Assembly: GCA_903932145.1 (NCBI GenBank)
Contig: CAIZFE010000035.1
Coordinates: 124,001 to 188,000 of the forward strand
DNA from: an uncultured Rhodopila sp.
Lineage (GTDB): Bacteria > Pseudomonadota > Alphaproteobacteria > Acetobacterales > Acetobacteraceae
Direction of reading: 5' to 3'
Length of the DNA stretch: 64,000 bases
Shown: one piece after another, positions 42,727-52,239 of the stretch
How positions within the stretch are numbered: position 1 is the stretch's first letter
Layout of the letters: every line of letters starts with the position of its first letter
Made by a program: the position numbers and the translations under genes
Notes under the pieces: generated by a model
The model's input: only the letters and a program-made list of their open reading frames with translations
Told to the model about the DNA's origin: nothing
Database searches by the model: none

Positions 42727-43779
42727 TCACCCCACCGCGACCGAATAGATATCCTTCACCCCGGCGGGTAGTGGCAGTGAATCCCACGTCGTACCGCCAT
42801 CCTCGGTGCCGTAGATTTCGCCGTCGTAACGCGCCCCGATGAAGACCTGGTTGGGATCGGTGTGATGCAATGCCACCGACATGATGGTGCCGTGGACCTG
42901 AACTTTATCGAACCGTTTCCAGCTCTCGCCCTTGTCAGTGCTGCGGTAGATCGCACCGTCCTTGCTGGCAGCCGCGACGCTGAGCGCGGCGTACATCGTG
43001 TTGCCGTCCTGCGGCGACACCTTGATATCCCGGCCATACGTCGTCGGTGAGAACCGCCCGAGTTCCATATCCTGCCATGTGTTACCACCGTCAGCGGTCT
43101 CAAACAGACCCATCCGCACGGCAAGAATAACCTTGTCTGGATCGGCCGGACTAATCGCGATGGCGTGGCCGTCGAGCATGCCCTCGTTATACGTGTCGCT
43201 CACGATCTTGCTCTTCAGATGCGGGCTTTGCGCCAGCCGGATCAGATCGGTGCTGCAATCGGTCCAGCTTTCCCCGCCATCCGTGGTACGCATCACGCCG
43301 CCCACTTCCAGCGCCGCGAAGATCGTGCCCGGCTTACCCGGATGCTGAGCCAACCGCATCACCCGGCAGGCGAACGGCATGACCGCGCGAACCGGCATCC
43401 CGGGATCAGGCAGCGCGCGCCAGGTTTCCCCGCAATCCTCGCTACGATACATGCTGATGGGCGAGCCGCCCGCATAAACTAAATTCCGATCGACCGCATC
43501 CACCAGGAATGACCAAATCTGCCTGCCCTGATCAGGGAAATTCGTACGCTGGAAACTCTTGCCGCGATCCGTGCTGCGATACACACCATTGGCCGTTCCA
43601 GCGAACACAACGTTCGGGTTGGTCGGGTGAATATTGACCGTGTAAGTCTCCTGGTCGGTGACGACATGCTCCCAACGCCCGGTTTCAGCCGGCCGCGTGA
43701 ACACCCCAACCGAACCCTTCTGATCCGCTCGGCCCACATAACCGGCCACGCCTGCATAGACGTTTGACTTGCTTGTCAT
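42727..43779 (-). CDS. BNR/Asp-box repeat beta-propeller protein
   Basis: This 350-residue beta-propeller has at least six Asp-box motifs (S/T-x-D-x-G-x-T-W): RSTDRGKSF, RSEDCGETW, RTTDGGESW, ETADGGNTW, RSTDKGESW and GTEDGGTTW. Each sits at a blade turn, as in sialidase or sortilin-like propellers. No signal peptide is seen, so it is likely cytosolic. GGGAG lies before ATG 43779. Catalytic residues of glycosidases are not apparent. It is often annotated only as an exo-alpha-sialidase-like or glycosyl-hydrolase-like protein. Confidence 0.83.
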   Translation of the reverse strand: MTSKSNVYAGVAGYVGRADQKGSVGVFTRPAETGRWEHVVTDQETYTVNIHPTNPNVVFAGTANGVYRSTDRGKSFQRTNFPDQGRQIWSFLVDAVDRNLVYAGGSPISMYRSEDCGETWRALPDPGMPVRAVMPFACRVMRLAQHPGKPGTIFAALEVGGVMRTTDGGESWTDCSTDLIRLAQSPHLKSKIVSDTYNEGMLDGHAIAISPADPDKVILAVRMGLFETADGGNTWQDMELGRFSPTTYGRDIKVSPQDGNTMYAALSVAAASKDGAIYRSTDKGESWKRFDKVQVHGTIMSVALHHTDPNQVFIGARYDGEIYGTEDGGTTWDSLPLPAGVKDIYSVAVG

Positions 43780-43893
43780 GGTTCGCTCCCCGCTTGGTTT
43801 GTCTCAGGTAGCCACGCTACGCCGGTTTTGCCGTTCTGGCCAAGTGTCCGGCCCCGGGCTAGCGTGTCCGGCAGGGAAACCAGGAGAACGTCC

Positions 43894-44943
43894 ATGCCCA
43901 CCGTGTCCGCGGAAAAGCTGATCGAAATCGCCAAGAGCCTGCTAATCGCCGCCGGAGCGTCCGAAGAGGAAGCGGCCGTCGTCGCGCGCTATAACATCGG
44001 TGCCAACCTTGTCGGGCATGACAGCCACGGCATCATCCTGATCCCAAGCTATATCGACCGTATCAAGGCGGGCCATATCGTTCCGCAGGCGCCCTGGGTC
44101 ATTACGCAGGAAACGCCGACCACCACGGTCGTCGATGGCAACTGGGGTTTTGGCTACGCCGTCACCGACCGCGCGATGCGCTACACGATCGAGAAGGCAC
44201 GTAGCCAAAATGTCGCCGCAACGACGATCTTCCGCCAGAGCCATATCGGGCGGTTGGCCAGCTATCCGCTGATGGCTGCGGGTGAGGGCATGATCGCGAT
44301 GATCACCGCCGATTCCGGCCGCAGCCCTAAGCATGTCGCCCCCTATGGCGGCGCCAAGGCTCGGCTTGGTACGAATCCGATTTGTTTTGCCATCCCATCT
44401 AATCTGGATGGCCCGCTGGTGTTCGACATGGCGACCTCCGCTGCTGCCGCCGGCAAGATCAACGTCGCATCGGCGCGCGGCGATATGGTGCCGAATGGAT
44501 GGCTGATCGATGCGGATGGCAAACCGTCGAACGATCCGCGCGTTTTGAAAGCCGGCGGCGCGCTGCTGCCTCTGGGCGGGACCGAGGGTTACAAGGGCAC
44601 CGGTCTGGCGGCGATTGTCGAAATTCTGTCCGGATTGCTGACCGGCCTTGGGTTTGGTGTCGAACCGACCGGACGTCATAATGATGGCTGCTTCATTGCG
44701 GTGTTCAAGGTCTCGGCGTTCCGGGAACTGGCCTTGTTTAAGCAGGAAGTGACGGATTTCGCGAATTACCTGAAGGCGACACCTCCGGCCGAGGGCTTCA
44801 AGGAAGTCTTCTATCCTGGCGAGATTGAGTTCAGGAAAGAACAGGACCGCCGCGCCAACGGCGTCCCGGTCGAGGATGCCACCTGGAACAAGATCAAGGA
44901 ATTGGCTCAGGGTTACGGGCTGACCGAGAAACTTGGACTTTAA
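43894..44943 (+). CDS. Ldh2/malate-L-lactate dehydrogenase family oxidoreductase
   Basis: This 349-residue NAD(P)-dependent dehydrogenase of the Ldh2 family (malate, ureidoglycolate and related 2-hydroxy acids) begins AEKLIEIAKSLLIAAGASEE, with GANLVGHDSHGIILIPSYID as the family motif, SPKHVAPYGGAKARLGTNPI and GTEGYKGTGLAAIVEILSGL. CAGGAG precedes ATG 43894. The XDH-like gene begins immediately after its TAA, so they are coupled. The substrate is a 2-hydroxy acid, not further defined. Confidence 0.9.
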   Translation: MPTVSAEKLIEIAKSLLIAAGASEEEAAVVARYNIGANLVGHDSHGIILIPSYIDRIKAGHIVPQAPWVITQETPTTTVVDGNWGFGYAVTDRAMRYTIEKARSQNVAATTIFRQSHIGRLASYPLMAAGEGMIAMITADSGRSPKHVAPYGGAKARLGTNPICFAIPSNLDGPLVFDMATSAAAAGKINVASARGDMVPNGWLIDADGKPSNDPRVLKAGGALLPLGGTEGYKGTGLAAIVEILSGLLTGLGFGVEPTGRHNDGCFIAVFKVSAFRELALFKQEVTDFANYLKATPPAEGFKEVFYPGEIEFRKEQDRRANGVPVEDATWNKIKELAQGYGLTEKLGL

Positions 44944-47193
44944 ATGGCGGCCTTCGTTGGGCAATCCGTTCGGAGGTTGGAGGATGCGCGCTTCCTGACG
45001 GGAAGCGGCATCTTTGTCGATGATGTGAACGATGCCGAACAGGGCAGGGCCTATGTGGTCCGGTCGCCGCACGCGCATGCCGTGATCGACCGAATCGACA
45101 CGGTGGCGGCGCGGACTATGCCCGGGGTTCTGGGCGTGTATACGTTTGACGATATCGCCGACCTGGGATGTTTGCCGTGCGCCACGCAGGTGGCGACCGT
45201 TGCGCCGATGATCGTGCCGCTGCGTCCGGCTTTGGCAAATGGGCGCGTACGGCATGTCGGCGATCCGGTGGCGTTTGTCGTTGCGGAAACGGCAGCGGCT
45301 GCACGGGACGCAGCGGAGGCCGTTGTCGTGGATTACACCCCGCTTCCCTGTGTTGTGGACGCGGTGGCGGCGTTGCAGCCCGGCGCGCCGGCGCTGTCGA
45401 ATACCGGCAATGAATCGTATCGATTCCAACGCGGCGATCAGGCGGCCGTTCAGGCTGCCTTCGCGGCGGCGGCGCATGTGGTTGATATTGAGGTCGTCAA
45501 CAACCGATTGGTCATCGCACCGATTGAAACGCGCGCCGCGATCGGGCGCTGGGTAGATGGCGTGTTCGATCTGTTCGTTTCGGCGGCAAGTGTTCATGCC
45601 ATCCGGGATCAGCTTGCGCTCGTCTTAGGCTGTCCCCGCGATGCGGTTCGGGTTTCGGCTCCTGATGTCGGTGGCGGATTTGGGATTAAGAACTGTCTGT
45701 ATCCAGAATGGGTTATGCTGCTTTGGTGCGCTCGGCGGTTGGGCCGGCCGGTGAAATGGGTCGAAGACCGCGCCGAGGATTTCGTTTCCACTGCGCAGGG
45801 GCGCGATAATTTTTCCCGGGCGCGACTGGCACTGGGCGATGACGGCCGGTTTTTGGCGTTGGATGTTGAAACGATCGCCGGCCTGGGCGCGTATATGTCG
45901 GGTGGCGGTCCAGGCAGTTCCACCAATGCCCCCGCGGCCGCTATGGGTGGGGGCTACGTTATCCCCGCGATCTTCATGGACGTGCGGGCCGCGTTCACCA
46001 ACACCGCACCGATCGACGCATATCGCGGGGCGGGCAAGCCGGAGGCGAACTATCTGATCGAACGCCTGATCGACAAGGCCGCGAGCCAATGCGGTTTCGA
46101 TCCGATCGAGCTGCGCCGGCGGAATTCGATTGCAGCGTTTCCCTATCGGAAGGCGCTTGGCACGGTCGTCGATTGCGGCCGATTTGCGGCCAATATCGAC
46201 GATGTGCTGGCGCTTGCCGACCGTGCCGGCTTCACCCATCGCCGCGCGGCGACAGAAAGCCAAGGCCTGCTGCGGGGCATTGGTGTCGCCTGCTTCCTGG
46301 AAACCGCGCGCGGCGCCCCGAATGAAGGGGCGGAGATCCGCTTCGGCAGCGACGACATCGTGACGTTGCTGGTGGGAACCCAAAGCAACGGTCAGGGGCA
46401 CGAGACCGCGTATCCGCAGATCGCCGCCGACCTTTTGGGACTGCCACTGCAGCAATTCCGATACATTCAGGCAGATACCGCTGAAATCCCCGAGGGCAAC
46501 GGGCATGGTGGCGCCCGGTCCATGCACATGGGGGGCGCCGCGTTGTTCGAGGCGGCGCGGCAGGTCATCGAAAAAGGCAAGCCTGTTGCGGCCAGATTGC
46601 TTCAGGCGCAGCAAGTTGTGTTCGCGAATGGCGAATACATCGCCGACGGCCGATCCGTCGATCTGCTGACTGTCGCGCGCGATACGCCCCTGGATACGTA
46701 TGTCTGGAACCTGCTGGACATCATTACCTTCCCCAACGGCTGCCATGTCGCCGAGGTCGAAGTCGATCCCGAAACGGGACAGGTCACCCTGGATCGTTAC
46801 ACAGCGGTCGATGATTACGGCACCTTGATCAATCCAATGCTAACCATCGGTCAGGTCCAGGGCGGCGTTGCCCAGGGCATCGGCCAGGCACTGACCGAAC
46901 GAACCGTTTACGATCCGGAGTCAGGCCAGATGCTCAGCGGGTCGTTCATGGATTACCAGTTGCCGCGCGCGTTGGACCTGCCGGACCTGAACATCACGCT
47001 GACCGGCGTCCCGACCAGGGCCAATCCGCTCGGTGTCAAAGGTTCGGGGCAGGCCGGAGCGATCGCCGCCCCGCAAACCATCATCAGCGCGATACTGAAC
47101 GCTCTGACGCCGCTGGGCGTAACCCATATCGACATGCCCGCCACGCCCGAACGCGTCTGGCGGGCGATCCAACACGCAGGAAACACTCCATGA
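44944..47193 (+). CDS. xanthine dehydrogenase-family Mo-binding subunit (CoxL/CutL-like), Gln for catalytic Glu
   Basis: This 749-residue molybdopterin-binding subunit has FVGQSVRRLEDARFLTGSGI, SAPDVGGGFGIKNCLYPEWV, PIDAYRGAGKPEANYLIERL and IEGNGHGGARS-type motifs (IPEGNGHGGARSMHMGG). In most members the active-site base is Glu in VKGxGExG near the C-terminus. Here the sequence is GVKGSGQAGAIAAPQ, so Gln703 replaces it. I recall related sequences with the same change, so this may mark a subfamily. No FAD or [2Fe-2S] subunit gene is linked. It abuts the Ldh2-type gene and overlaps the ThDP gene by ATGA. Confidence 0.9.
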   Translation: MAAFVGQSVRRLEDARFLTGSGIFVDDVNDAEQGRAYVVRSPHAHAVIDRIDTVAARTMPGVLGVYTFDDIADLGCLPCATQVATVAPMIVPLRPALANGRVRHVGDPVAFVVAETAAAARDAAEAVVVDYTPLPCVVDAVAALQPGAPALSNTGNESYRFQRGDQAAVQAAFAAAAHVVDIEVVNNRLVIAPIETRAAIGRWVDGVFDLFVSAASVHAIRDQLALVLGCPRDAVRVSAPDVGGGFGIKNCLYPEWVMLLWCARRLGRPVKWVEDRAEDFVSTAQGRDNFSRARLALGDDGRFLALDVETIAGLGAYMSGGGPGSSTNAPAAAMGGGYVIPAIFMDVRAAFTNTAPIDAYRGAGKPEANYLIERLIDKAASQCGFDPIELRRRNSIAAFPYRKALGTVVDCGRFAANIDDVLALADRAGFTHRRAATESQGLLRGIGVACFLETARGAPNEGAEIRFGSDDIVTLLVGTQSNGQGHETAYPQIAADLLGLPLQQFRYIQADTAEIPEGNGHGGARSMHMGGAALFEAARQVIEKGKPVAARLLQAQQVVFANGEYIADGRSVDLLTVARDTPLDTYVWNLLDIITFPNGCHVAEVEVDPETGQVTLDRYTAVDDYGTLINPMLTIGQVQGGVAQGIGQALTERTVYDPESGQMLSGSFMDYQLPRALDLPDLNITLTGVPTRANPLGVKGSGQAGAIAAPQTIISAILNALTPLGVTHIDMPATPERVWRAIQHAGNTP

Positions 47194-48869
47194 CCCGTAT
47201 CGCCGCCGAGGACTATCTGGACGCGCTCGCCGCGCACGGGATCGAGCATCTGTTCGTCAATCCCGGTACCGATTTTGCCCCGATCGTCGAGGCGTTCTCG
47301 CGTGCCGCACGCACGAACCGGCCGGTGCCGCGCCCGATGGTTGTACCACACGAAAACGCCGCCGTTGCGATGGCGCACGGGTACACCATGGTCACCGGTA
47401 AGCCCCAGGCGATCATGCTGCACACCAACGTTGGCACGGCGAACGCGATCAACATGCTGATCAACGCCAGCCGGGACCGGGTGCCGATGTTGCTGACCTC
47501 CGGCCGCACGCCTTACACTGAACATGGAGCGGAGGGGTCACGCAGTGCGCATATTCAATGGGCACAAGAAATGTTCGATCAGGCGGGCATGCTGCGGGAA
47601 CTGGTGAAGTGGGACTATGAGATGCGGCGTGGCGATCAGGCGGCCAAAGTGGTCGATCGGGCGCTGGAAATCGCCAATGCCTCCCCGCAGGGGCCATGCT
47701 ACCTCAGTTTGCCGCGTGAAGTGCTGGGCGAAGTGATGTCCGCGGCTGCCGAAAGCAATCGCGGGCACCGAGCCATCCCGAGGCCGCCGGAAGCGCGCGC
47801 CAGCGACATCGACACGCTGGCCGACTGGATCGCCGAGGCGAAAAATCCACTGATCATCACCGGGATGTTGGGAAAAGACCCGCGTGACAGTGTGGTCCTG
47901 TCGCGGCTGGCGGAACGGTATGCTCTGCCGGTGGTGCCGTATAACACGCGCTATTTCGCGCTGTCGGCCGACCATCCCATGTTTCAGGGATCGATGCCCG
48001 CGCCGCTGCTACAGGACGCCGATCTGGTGATCGTGTTCGAAACGGACGTGCCGTGGCTGTCCAGCAAGACCGCTCCTCCGTCGAACGCCCGCGTCGTGCA
48101 GATCGGCGAGGATCCGCTGCACGGCAATCTGCCGATGCGCAGTTTCCCGTCGGATTTGACGCTGACAGCGACATGCGTTTCGGTGTTGGAGGCGTTGGAA
48201 GTCGCGTTGTCGAAACGGTCCACGCCGCAGGTTGCCGGCCGGGACGTGACGCTACGCGAACGGTCCCGGGGGCTGCACGCGTCCTGGCTTCAGGAAGCCG
48301 AACGGGCAGGGCAGGCGGAGACCATCACCCTTCCCTGGCTGAACCACTGCCTGCGCGAGATTATCGATGCCGACACGAAAGTGATCAGTGAATATTCGTT
48401 CCGTCAGGAATACTGCCCGCTCCACACACCCGGCAGCCTGTTCGCTCTGAGCTCCGCTGGCGGCTTGGGCTGGGGATTTCCGGCTTCGTTAGGCGTCAAG
48501 CTGGCATCTCCGGATAGTCTGGTGCTGTCGGTTCTAGGCGACGGCGCCTACATGTTCGCCAACCCGACAGCCTGTCATTACACGGCGCAAACGCAGAAAC
48601 TGCCGGTGCTGACGATCATCTACAACAACTCGCTGTATGGCGCGGTTCGGAACGCCACGCTGGACATGTACAGCAAGGGCGTCGCGAAAGAGGCGGACGG
48701 CCGCTTCCTCGCCGAACTGCCGGCGGCGTCGTTCGAAAAAATCGTTGCCGCGCACGATGGCTACGGTGAGAAAGTGGAACGACCGGCCGATCTACCGGCC
48801 GCCCTGCAACGGGCTGCAAAAGCGGTTCGATCCGGCCAGCAAGCACTGCTGAACGTCGTTTGCAAGTGA
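47190..48869 (+). CDS. thiamine diphosphate-dependent enzyme (acetolactate synthase/decarboxylase family)
   Basis: This 559-residue ThDP enzyme has the N-terminal catalytic Glu in VVPHENAAVAMAHGY, a central domain, and the ThDP-binding motif starting GDGAYMFANPT and ending in the NN of TIIYNNSLYG. ATGA overlap couples it to the XDH-like gene, and its TGA overlaps the GTG start of the next gene. It may decarboxylate or ligate a 2-oxo acid formed by the dehydrogenases; the exact reaction is not known. Confidence 0.9.
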   Translation: MTRIAAEDYLDALAAHGIEHLFVNPGTDFAPIVEAFSRAARTNRPVPRPMVVPHENAAVAMAHGYTMVTGKPQAIMLHTNVGTANAINMLINASRDRVPMLLTSGRTPYTEHGAEGSRSAHIQWAQEMFDQAGMLRELVKWDYEMRRGDQAAKVVDRALEIANASPQGPCYLSLPREVLGEVMSAAAESNRGHRAIPRPPEARASDIDTLADWIAEAKNPLIITGMLGKDPRDSVVLSRLAERYALPVVPYNTRYFALSADHPMFQGSMPAPLLQDADLVIVFETDVPWLSSKTAPPSNARVVQIGEDPLHGNLPMRSFPSDLTLTATCVSVLEALEVALSKRSTPQVAGRDVTLRERSRGLHASWLQEAERAGQAETITLPWLNHCLREIIDADTKVISEYSFRQEYCPLHTPGSLFALSSAGGLGWGFPASLGVKLASPDSLVLSVLGDGAYMFANPTACHYTAQTQKLPVLTIIYNNSLYGAVRNATLDMYSKGVAKEADGRFLAELPAASFEKIVAAHDGYGEKVERPADLPAALQRAAKAVRSGQQALLNVVCK

Positions 48870-51046
48870 CGATCTACGAAGCACCCCGCGCGGCGGACAA
48901 GGCGGGCGAACGGGTCGTCACCAGTACTTGCGGTCATAACTGCGGCGGTCGTTGCGTCGTCAACGCGCATGTGCGGGACGGGCGCATCGTCCACATCTCC
49001 ACCGACGCACGCCGCTGGAACCCCGAGCACCCACCGCTGCCGGCCTGCGCCCGAGGCGTCGGCCAGATTGAGCGCACCTATCACCCCGACCGCCTGCAAT
49101 ATCCGCTGCGCCGCACCGGCCCGCGTGGCTCGGGCGCGTATGAACGGATCAGTTGGGATGAGGCGTTGGATACCGTCGCGCGGGAAATGTTGCGCATTCG
49201 GGAAACCTACGGCAATGCGGCGATCCTGGATGCCTCCCGCACCGGTAGCCAATCCATGTTGCACGGTCGCGTGGCGGCGCAACGATTCCTGCATATGTTC
49301 GGCGGCTGCACCGATCTGTGGTCGAATATGTCGGCGGAGGCGGAGGTCTTTTCGGTTCGCATCACCTATGGCGAAAAAGATTACAAGTCCGCCGGCCGCG
49401 AACCGACAGATTTCATCAACTCCAGGCTGATCCTGATGTGGGGCTGGAGTCCGGGCGACGGCACCTTCGGCACCGGCACGATGCAATATTTGAAACACGC
49501 AAAAAAGAACGGCACGCGTATCGTCTGCGTCGATCCGCGCGTAACGATGACCAGCCGGCAGCTTGCGGATGAGCATGTGTTCATCCGTCCCTCCACTGAC
49601 GCCGCCGCGCTGATCGCAATGGCCTATGTGATTGTGTCGGAGAACCTGCATGACCAGGCCTATTGCGATCAACACGTGCATGGCTTCGATGAAGGCGATG
49701 TGCCGGCAGGTGGATCGTATCGATCATATCTGCTGGGGTTAACCGACGGGCAGCCGAAAGCGCCCGAATGGGCCGAGAAGATCACCGGCATTCCGGCCGA
49801 AACGATCCGCCGTCTGGCGATCGAGTTCGCATCAACCAAGCCAGCCGCGATCCAGGCCGGCTATGCGGCGGGCCGGACGGTGTTCGGCGAACAGTTCCAT
49901 CGAGCCGCTTACGCCTTGGCGGCGATAACCGGAAACGTCGGTGTCACCGGCGGAAGTTCGGGCGTCAGCAACGGGGCCACCGGACGGGCGGGAATCAAAA
50001 GCCTGCCGATCGGTAAAAATCCGATCGAATCGAAAGTGGCGTCTCCCCTGCTGGCGGACCTGCTGGCACGCGGCACGAAAGGCGGTTATCCGGCGGATAT
50101 CCGGATGATCTACTCCTCGGGCGGCGACCTGTTCAACCAGTGTCCGAACGCGGGAAAGATGGCGGCATCGCTCGACAAGGTCGAATTCATCGTCGCTCAG
50201 GATCACTTCCTGACGCCGACCGCGCGTTTGGCCGATATCGTCCTTCCGGCAACCACCTTCTGGGAGCGGAACGACGTCCACACGCCATGGGCGGGCGCCG
50301 GTCATTACGCGATCTACATGCGTCAGGCGATCGCGCCGATGTACGAATGCCGCAACGACATCGACATCTTCGATGACCTGTCCCGCCGTGTCGGCATCAA
50401 CGGCTACAACGATAAATCCGAAGCCCAATGGCTGCGAGAGTTTACCGCCGACGTCGTGGACGATTTCGAAGCGTTCACCGAACAGGGTGTGGCGCGGTTT
50501 GCCGCCCCGGCCGATGCGGTGGCGTTCGCCGGACAAATACGCGGCGAACGAAAATTCGCGACACCGACCGGAAAGATCGAAGTCTATTCAACATTTCTCG
50601 CTGACAATCCCAATCCGTACGGGCTGGGCGTGATCCCGCCGATCCCAACCTGGTTCGCCTCGGATGATGGTATGCAACGGTTTCCGCTCAGCCTTTGCAC
50701 GCCGAAATCCCGCGCCCGCACCCATAGTATCCACGGTAACCAACCCCATCTGGCGCGTGTCGATCCTGACACGGTCTGGATCAACCCCGGCGACGCCGGC
50801 GCGCGAGGCATCGCTGACGGACAGCGCGTGCGGATCTTCAACGACATCGGCGCCACGTTTCTGCCCGCTCAGGTCACGGACCGGATCGCGCCGGGCGTCG
50901 TGTCGATCAAGGAGGGCGCCTGGTACACGCCCGGCGCCGACGGACAGGATTCGCAAGGATGCGCGAATATTTTGACAACCGATCGGGCGGCGCCCTGCGG
51001 CGCGACCACATACAACACGAATCAGGTGCAGATCGAAGCGGCCTAA
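48866..51046 (+). CDS. DMSO-reductase-family molybdopterin oxidoreductase
   Basis: This 726-residue enzyme binds a [4Fe-4S] cluster with Cys22, Cys26, Cys30 (TCGHNCGGRC) and Cys61 (LPACARG). It has family segments LILMWGWSPGDGTFGTGTMQ, IYSSGGDLFNQCPNAGKMA and the C-terminal domain with HSIHGNQPHLARVDPD. By comparison with DmsA-type proteins, Ser156 in WSNMSAEAE may ligand molybdenum, but this is tentative. No signal peptide is seen, so it is probably cytosolic. The GTG at 48866 overlaps the ThDP gene stop. Its end overlaps the convergent MFS gene by 4 bp. Confidence 0.9.
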   Translation: MTIYEAPRAADKAGERVVTSTCGHNCGGRCVVNAHVRDGRIVHISTDARRWNPEHPPLPACARGVGQIERTYHPDRLQYPLRRTGPRGSGAYERISWDEALDTVAREMLRIRETYGNAAILDASRTGSQSMLHGRVAAQRFLHMFGGCTDLWSNMSAEAEVFSVRITYGEKDYKSAGREPTDFINSRLILMWGWSPGDGTFGTGTMQYLKHAKKNGTRIVCVDPRVTMTSRQLADEHVFIRPSTDAAALIAMAYVIVSENLHDQAYCDQHVHGFDEGDVPAGGSYRSYLLGLTDGQPKAPEWAEKITGIPAETIRRLAIEFASTKPAAIQAGYAAGRTVFGEQFHRAAYALAAITGNVGVTGGSSGVSNGATGRAGIKSLPIGKNPIESKVASPLLADLLARGTKGGYPADIRMIYSSGGDLFNQCPNAGKMAASLDKVEFIVAQDHFLTPTARLADIVLPATTFWERNDVHTPWAGAGHYAIYMRQAIAPMYECRNDIDIFDDLSRRVGINGYNDKSEAQWLREFTADVVDDFEAFTEQGVARFAAPADAVAFAGQIRGERKFATPTGKIEVYSTFLADNPNPYGLGVIPPIPTWFASDDGMQRFPLSLCTPKSRARTHSIHGNQPHLARVDPDTVWINPGDAGARGIADGQRVRIFNDIGATFLPAQVTDRIAPGVVSIKEGAWYTPGADGQDSQGCANILTTDRAAPCGATTYNTNQVQIEAA

Positions 51047-52239
51047 CGGCGGGGCCGCGCCACCCAACCGTACAGCGCACCCGCCGCCATCAGAACCGCG
51101 GTTCCCAGGAACACCGCGCGCATGCCGAAATGGCCGCCGACAAAGCCGCCCATCAGCGGCCCCGTTACCTGTCCGACGTATTGCGATGACGTGGAATAAC
51201 CCAGGATGCTGCCCGCGCTTCGTTCCGGGACGTTGTGGCGGATCACGGTCGCGACGCACGGCAGCAAGCCGCCCAGGGACAGGCCCATCAGGAAGCGCAA
51301 GCCGATCAATTGCCAGCCATCCGTCACGAACGCCTGGGGTACCAACAACAAAGCGCACACCAGCAAGCAACCGACAATGACCGTCCAGTGCCCGATCTTG
51401 TCAGCCAGTTTTCCCAACCGCGACGCCGAAATGATACTGCCCAGCGCGGCGGCCGCCATAACGAACCCGGCCACGATTGTCACCTTCGACGGGTCAGGAA
51501 GCAGTTGCGCTACATACACCGTAATGATCGGCTCGATCGACATGTTTGCAAACATCAACAGCATACCGGTTGCCAGCATGGCGATGACCGGCCCTTTGTT
51601 GGGCACTGATGCAAAACCGGCCTTGTGCTTCACGCCTCTCGATCGCCGGGGCCTCGGTTCCTCCTGGATCAGAAATACCGTGGCCAAAAACGCAACGAAG
51701 ATGATTGCGCCCGCCGCCAGGAACGTCATGCGAATGCCAATCAGCGGCGGCAGAAACCCGCCAATCAGCGGACCCGCGAGGCTGCCAGCCATCACGCCCG
51801 ACGACATCATCCCCAGCGCCCACGCCGTATTCGCGCGCGGTGTCTGTGTCGCCACCAAAATCATCGACCCGGAGGAATACCCACCCAGCAGCCCGGCCAA
51901 CAGCCGCAGCCCCACCAACTGATAAACGTTCTGCGACAGCCCGATCAACGACATTGCCACCGCCATGCCCAAACTGGCGCGAATCAGCATCAATTTGCGG
52001 CCGTATTGGTCGCCCAGTCGGCCCCATAACGGCGCGAACATCGCCGCTGTCAGGAAGGTCGCGCCATAGGCCGCGCCAGACCATTGCACGATCGCCGCGT
52101 GGTCGGTGACACCGAGTTGCTCGACGTATAGCGGCAAAAACGGCAGTAGCAGCGTCATCGCGATAATGGTCGTGAAGGTCCCGAAGACGCAGACCCACAG
52201 GTTGCGTTGCCAGTATGCAGTCCCATCGTCTTCGGTCAC
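51043..52239 (-). CDS. MFS transporter
   Basis: This 398-residue MFS protein has about twelve helices: LWVCVFGTFTTIIAMTLLLP at the start, MFAPLWGRLGDQYGRKLMLI as the loop motif between helices 2 and 3, and RLLAGLLGGYSSGSMILVAT. It starts at a GTG that overlaps the LLM oxidoreductase stop. Its end overlaps the Mo-enzyme gene by 4 bp on the other strand. It likely imports a substrate of the nearby catabolic operon or exports a product; direction is unknown. Confidence 0.89.
   Translation of the reverse strand: MTEDDGTAYWQRNLWVCVFGTFTTIIAMTLLLPFLPLYVEQLGVTDHAAIVQWSGAAYGATFLTAAMFAPLWGRLGDQYGRKLMLIRASLGMAVAMSLIGLSQNVYQLVGLRLLAGLLGGYSSGSMILVATQTPRANTAWALGMMSSGVMAGSLAGPLIGGFLPPLIGIRMTFLAAGAIIFVAFLATVFLIQEEPRPRRSRGVKHKAGFASVPNKGPVIAMLATGMLLMFANMSIEPIITVYVAQLLPDPSKVTIVAGFVMAAAALGSIISASRLGKLADKIGHWTVIVGCLLVCALLLVPQAFVTDGWQLIGLRFLMGLSLGGLLPCVATVIRHNVPERSAGSILGYSTSSQYVGQVTGPLMGGFVGGHFGMRAVFLGTAVLMAAGALYGWVARPRR

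Noticed and set aside
43942-45597. Minus-strand frame of 551 codons
   Set aside because: It is antisense to the Ldh2-type and XDH-like genes, both with strong motifs; no domain is seen in it.
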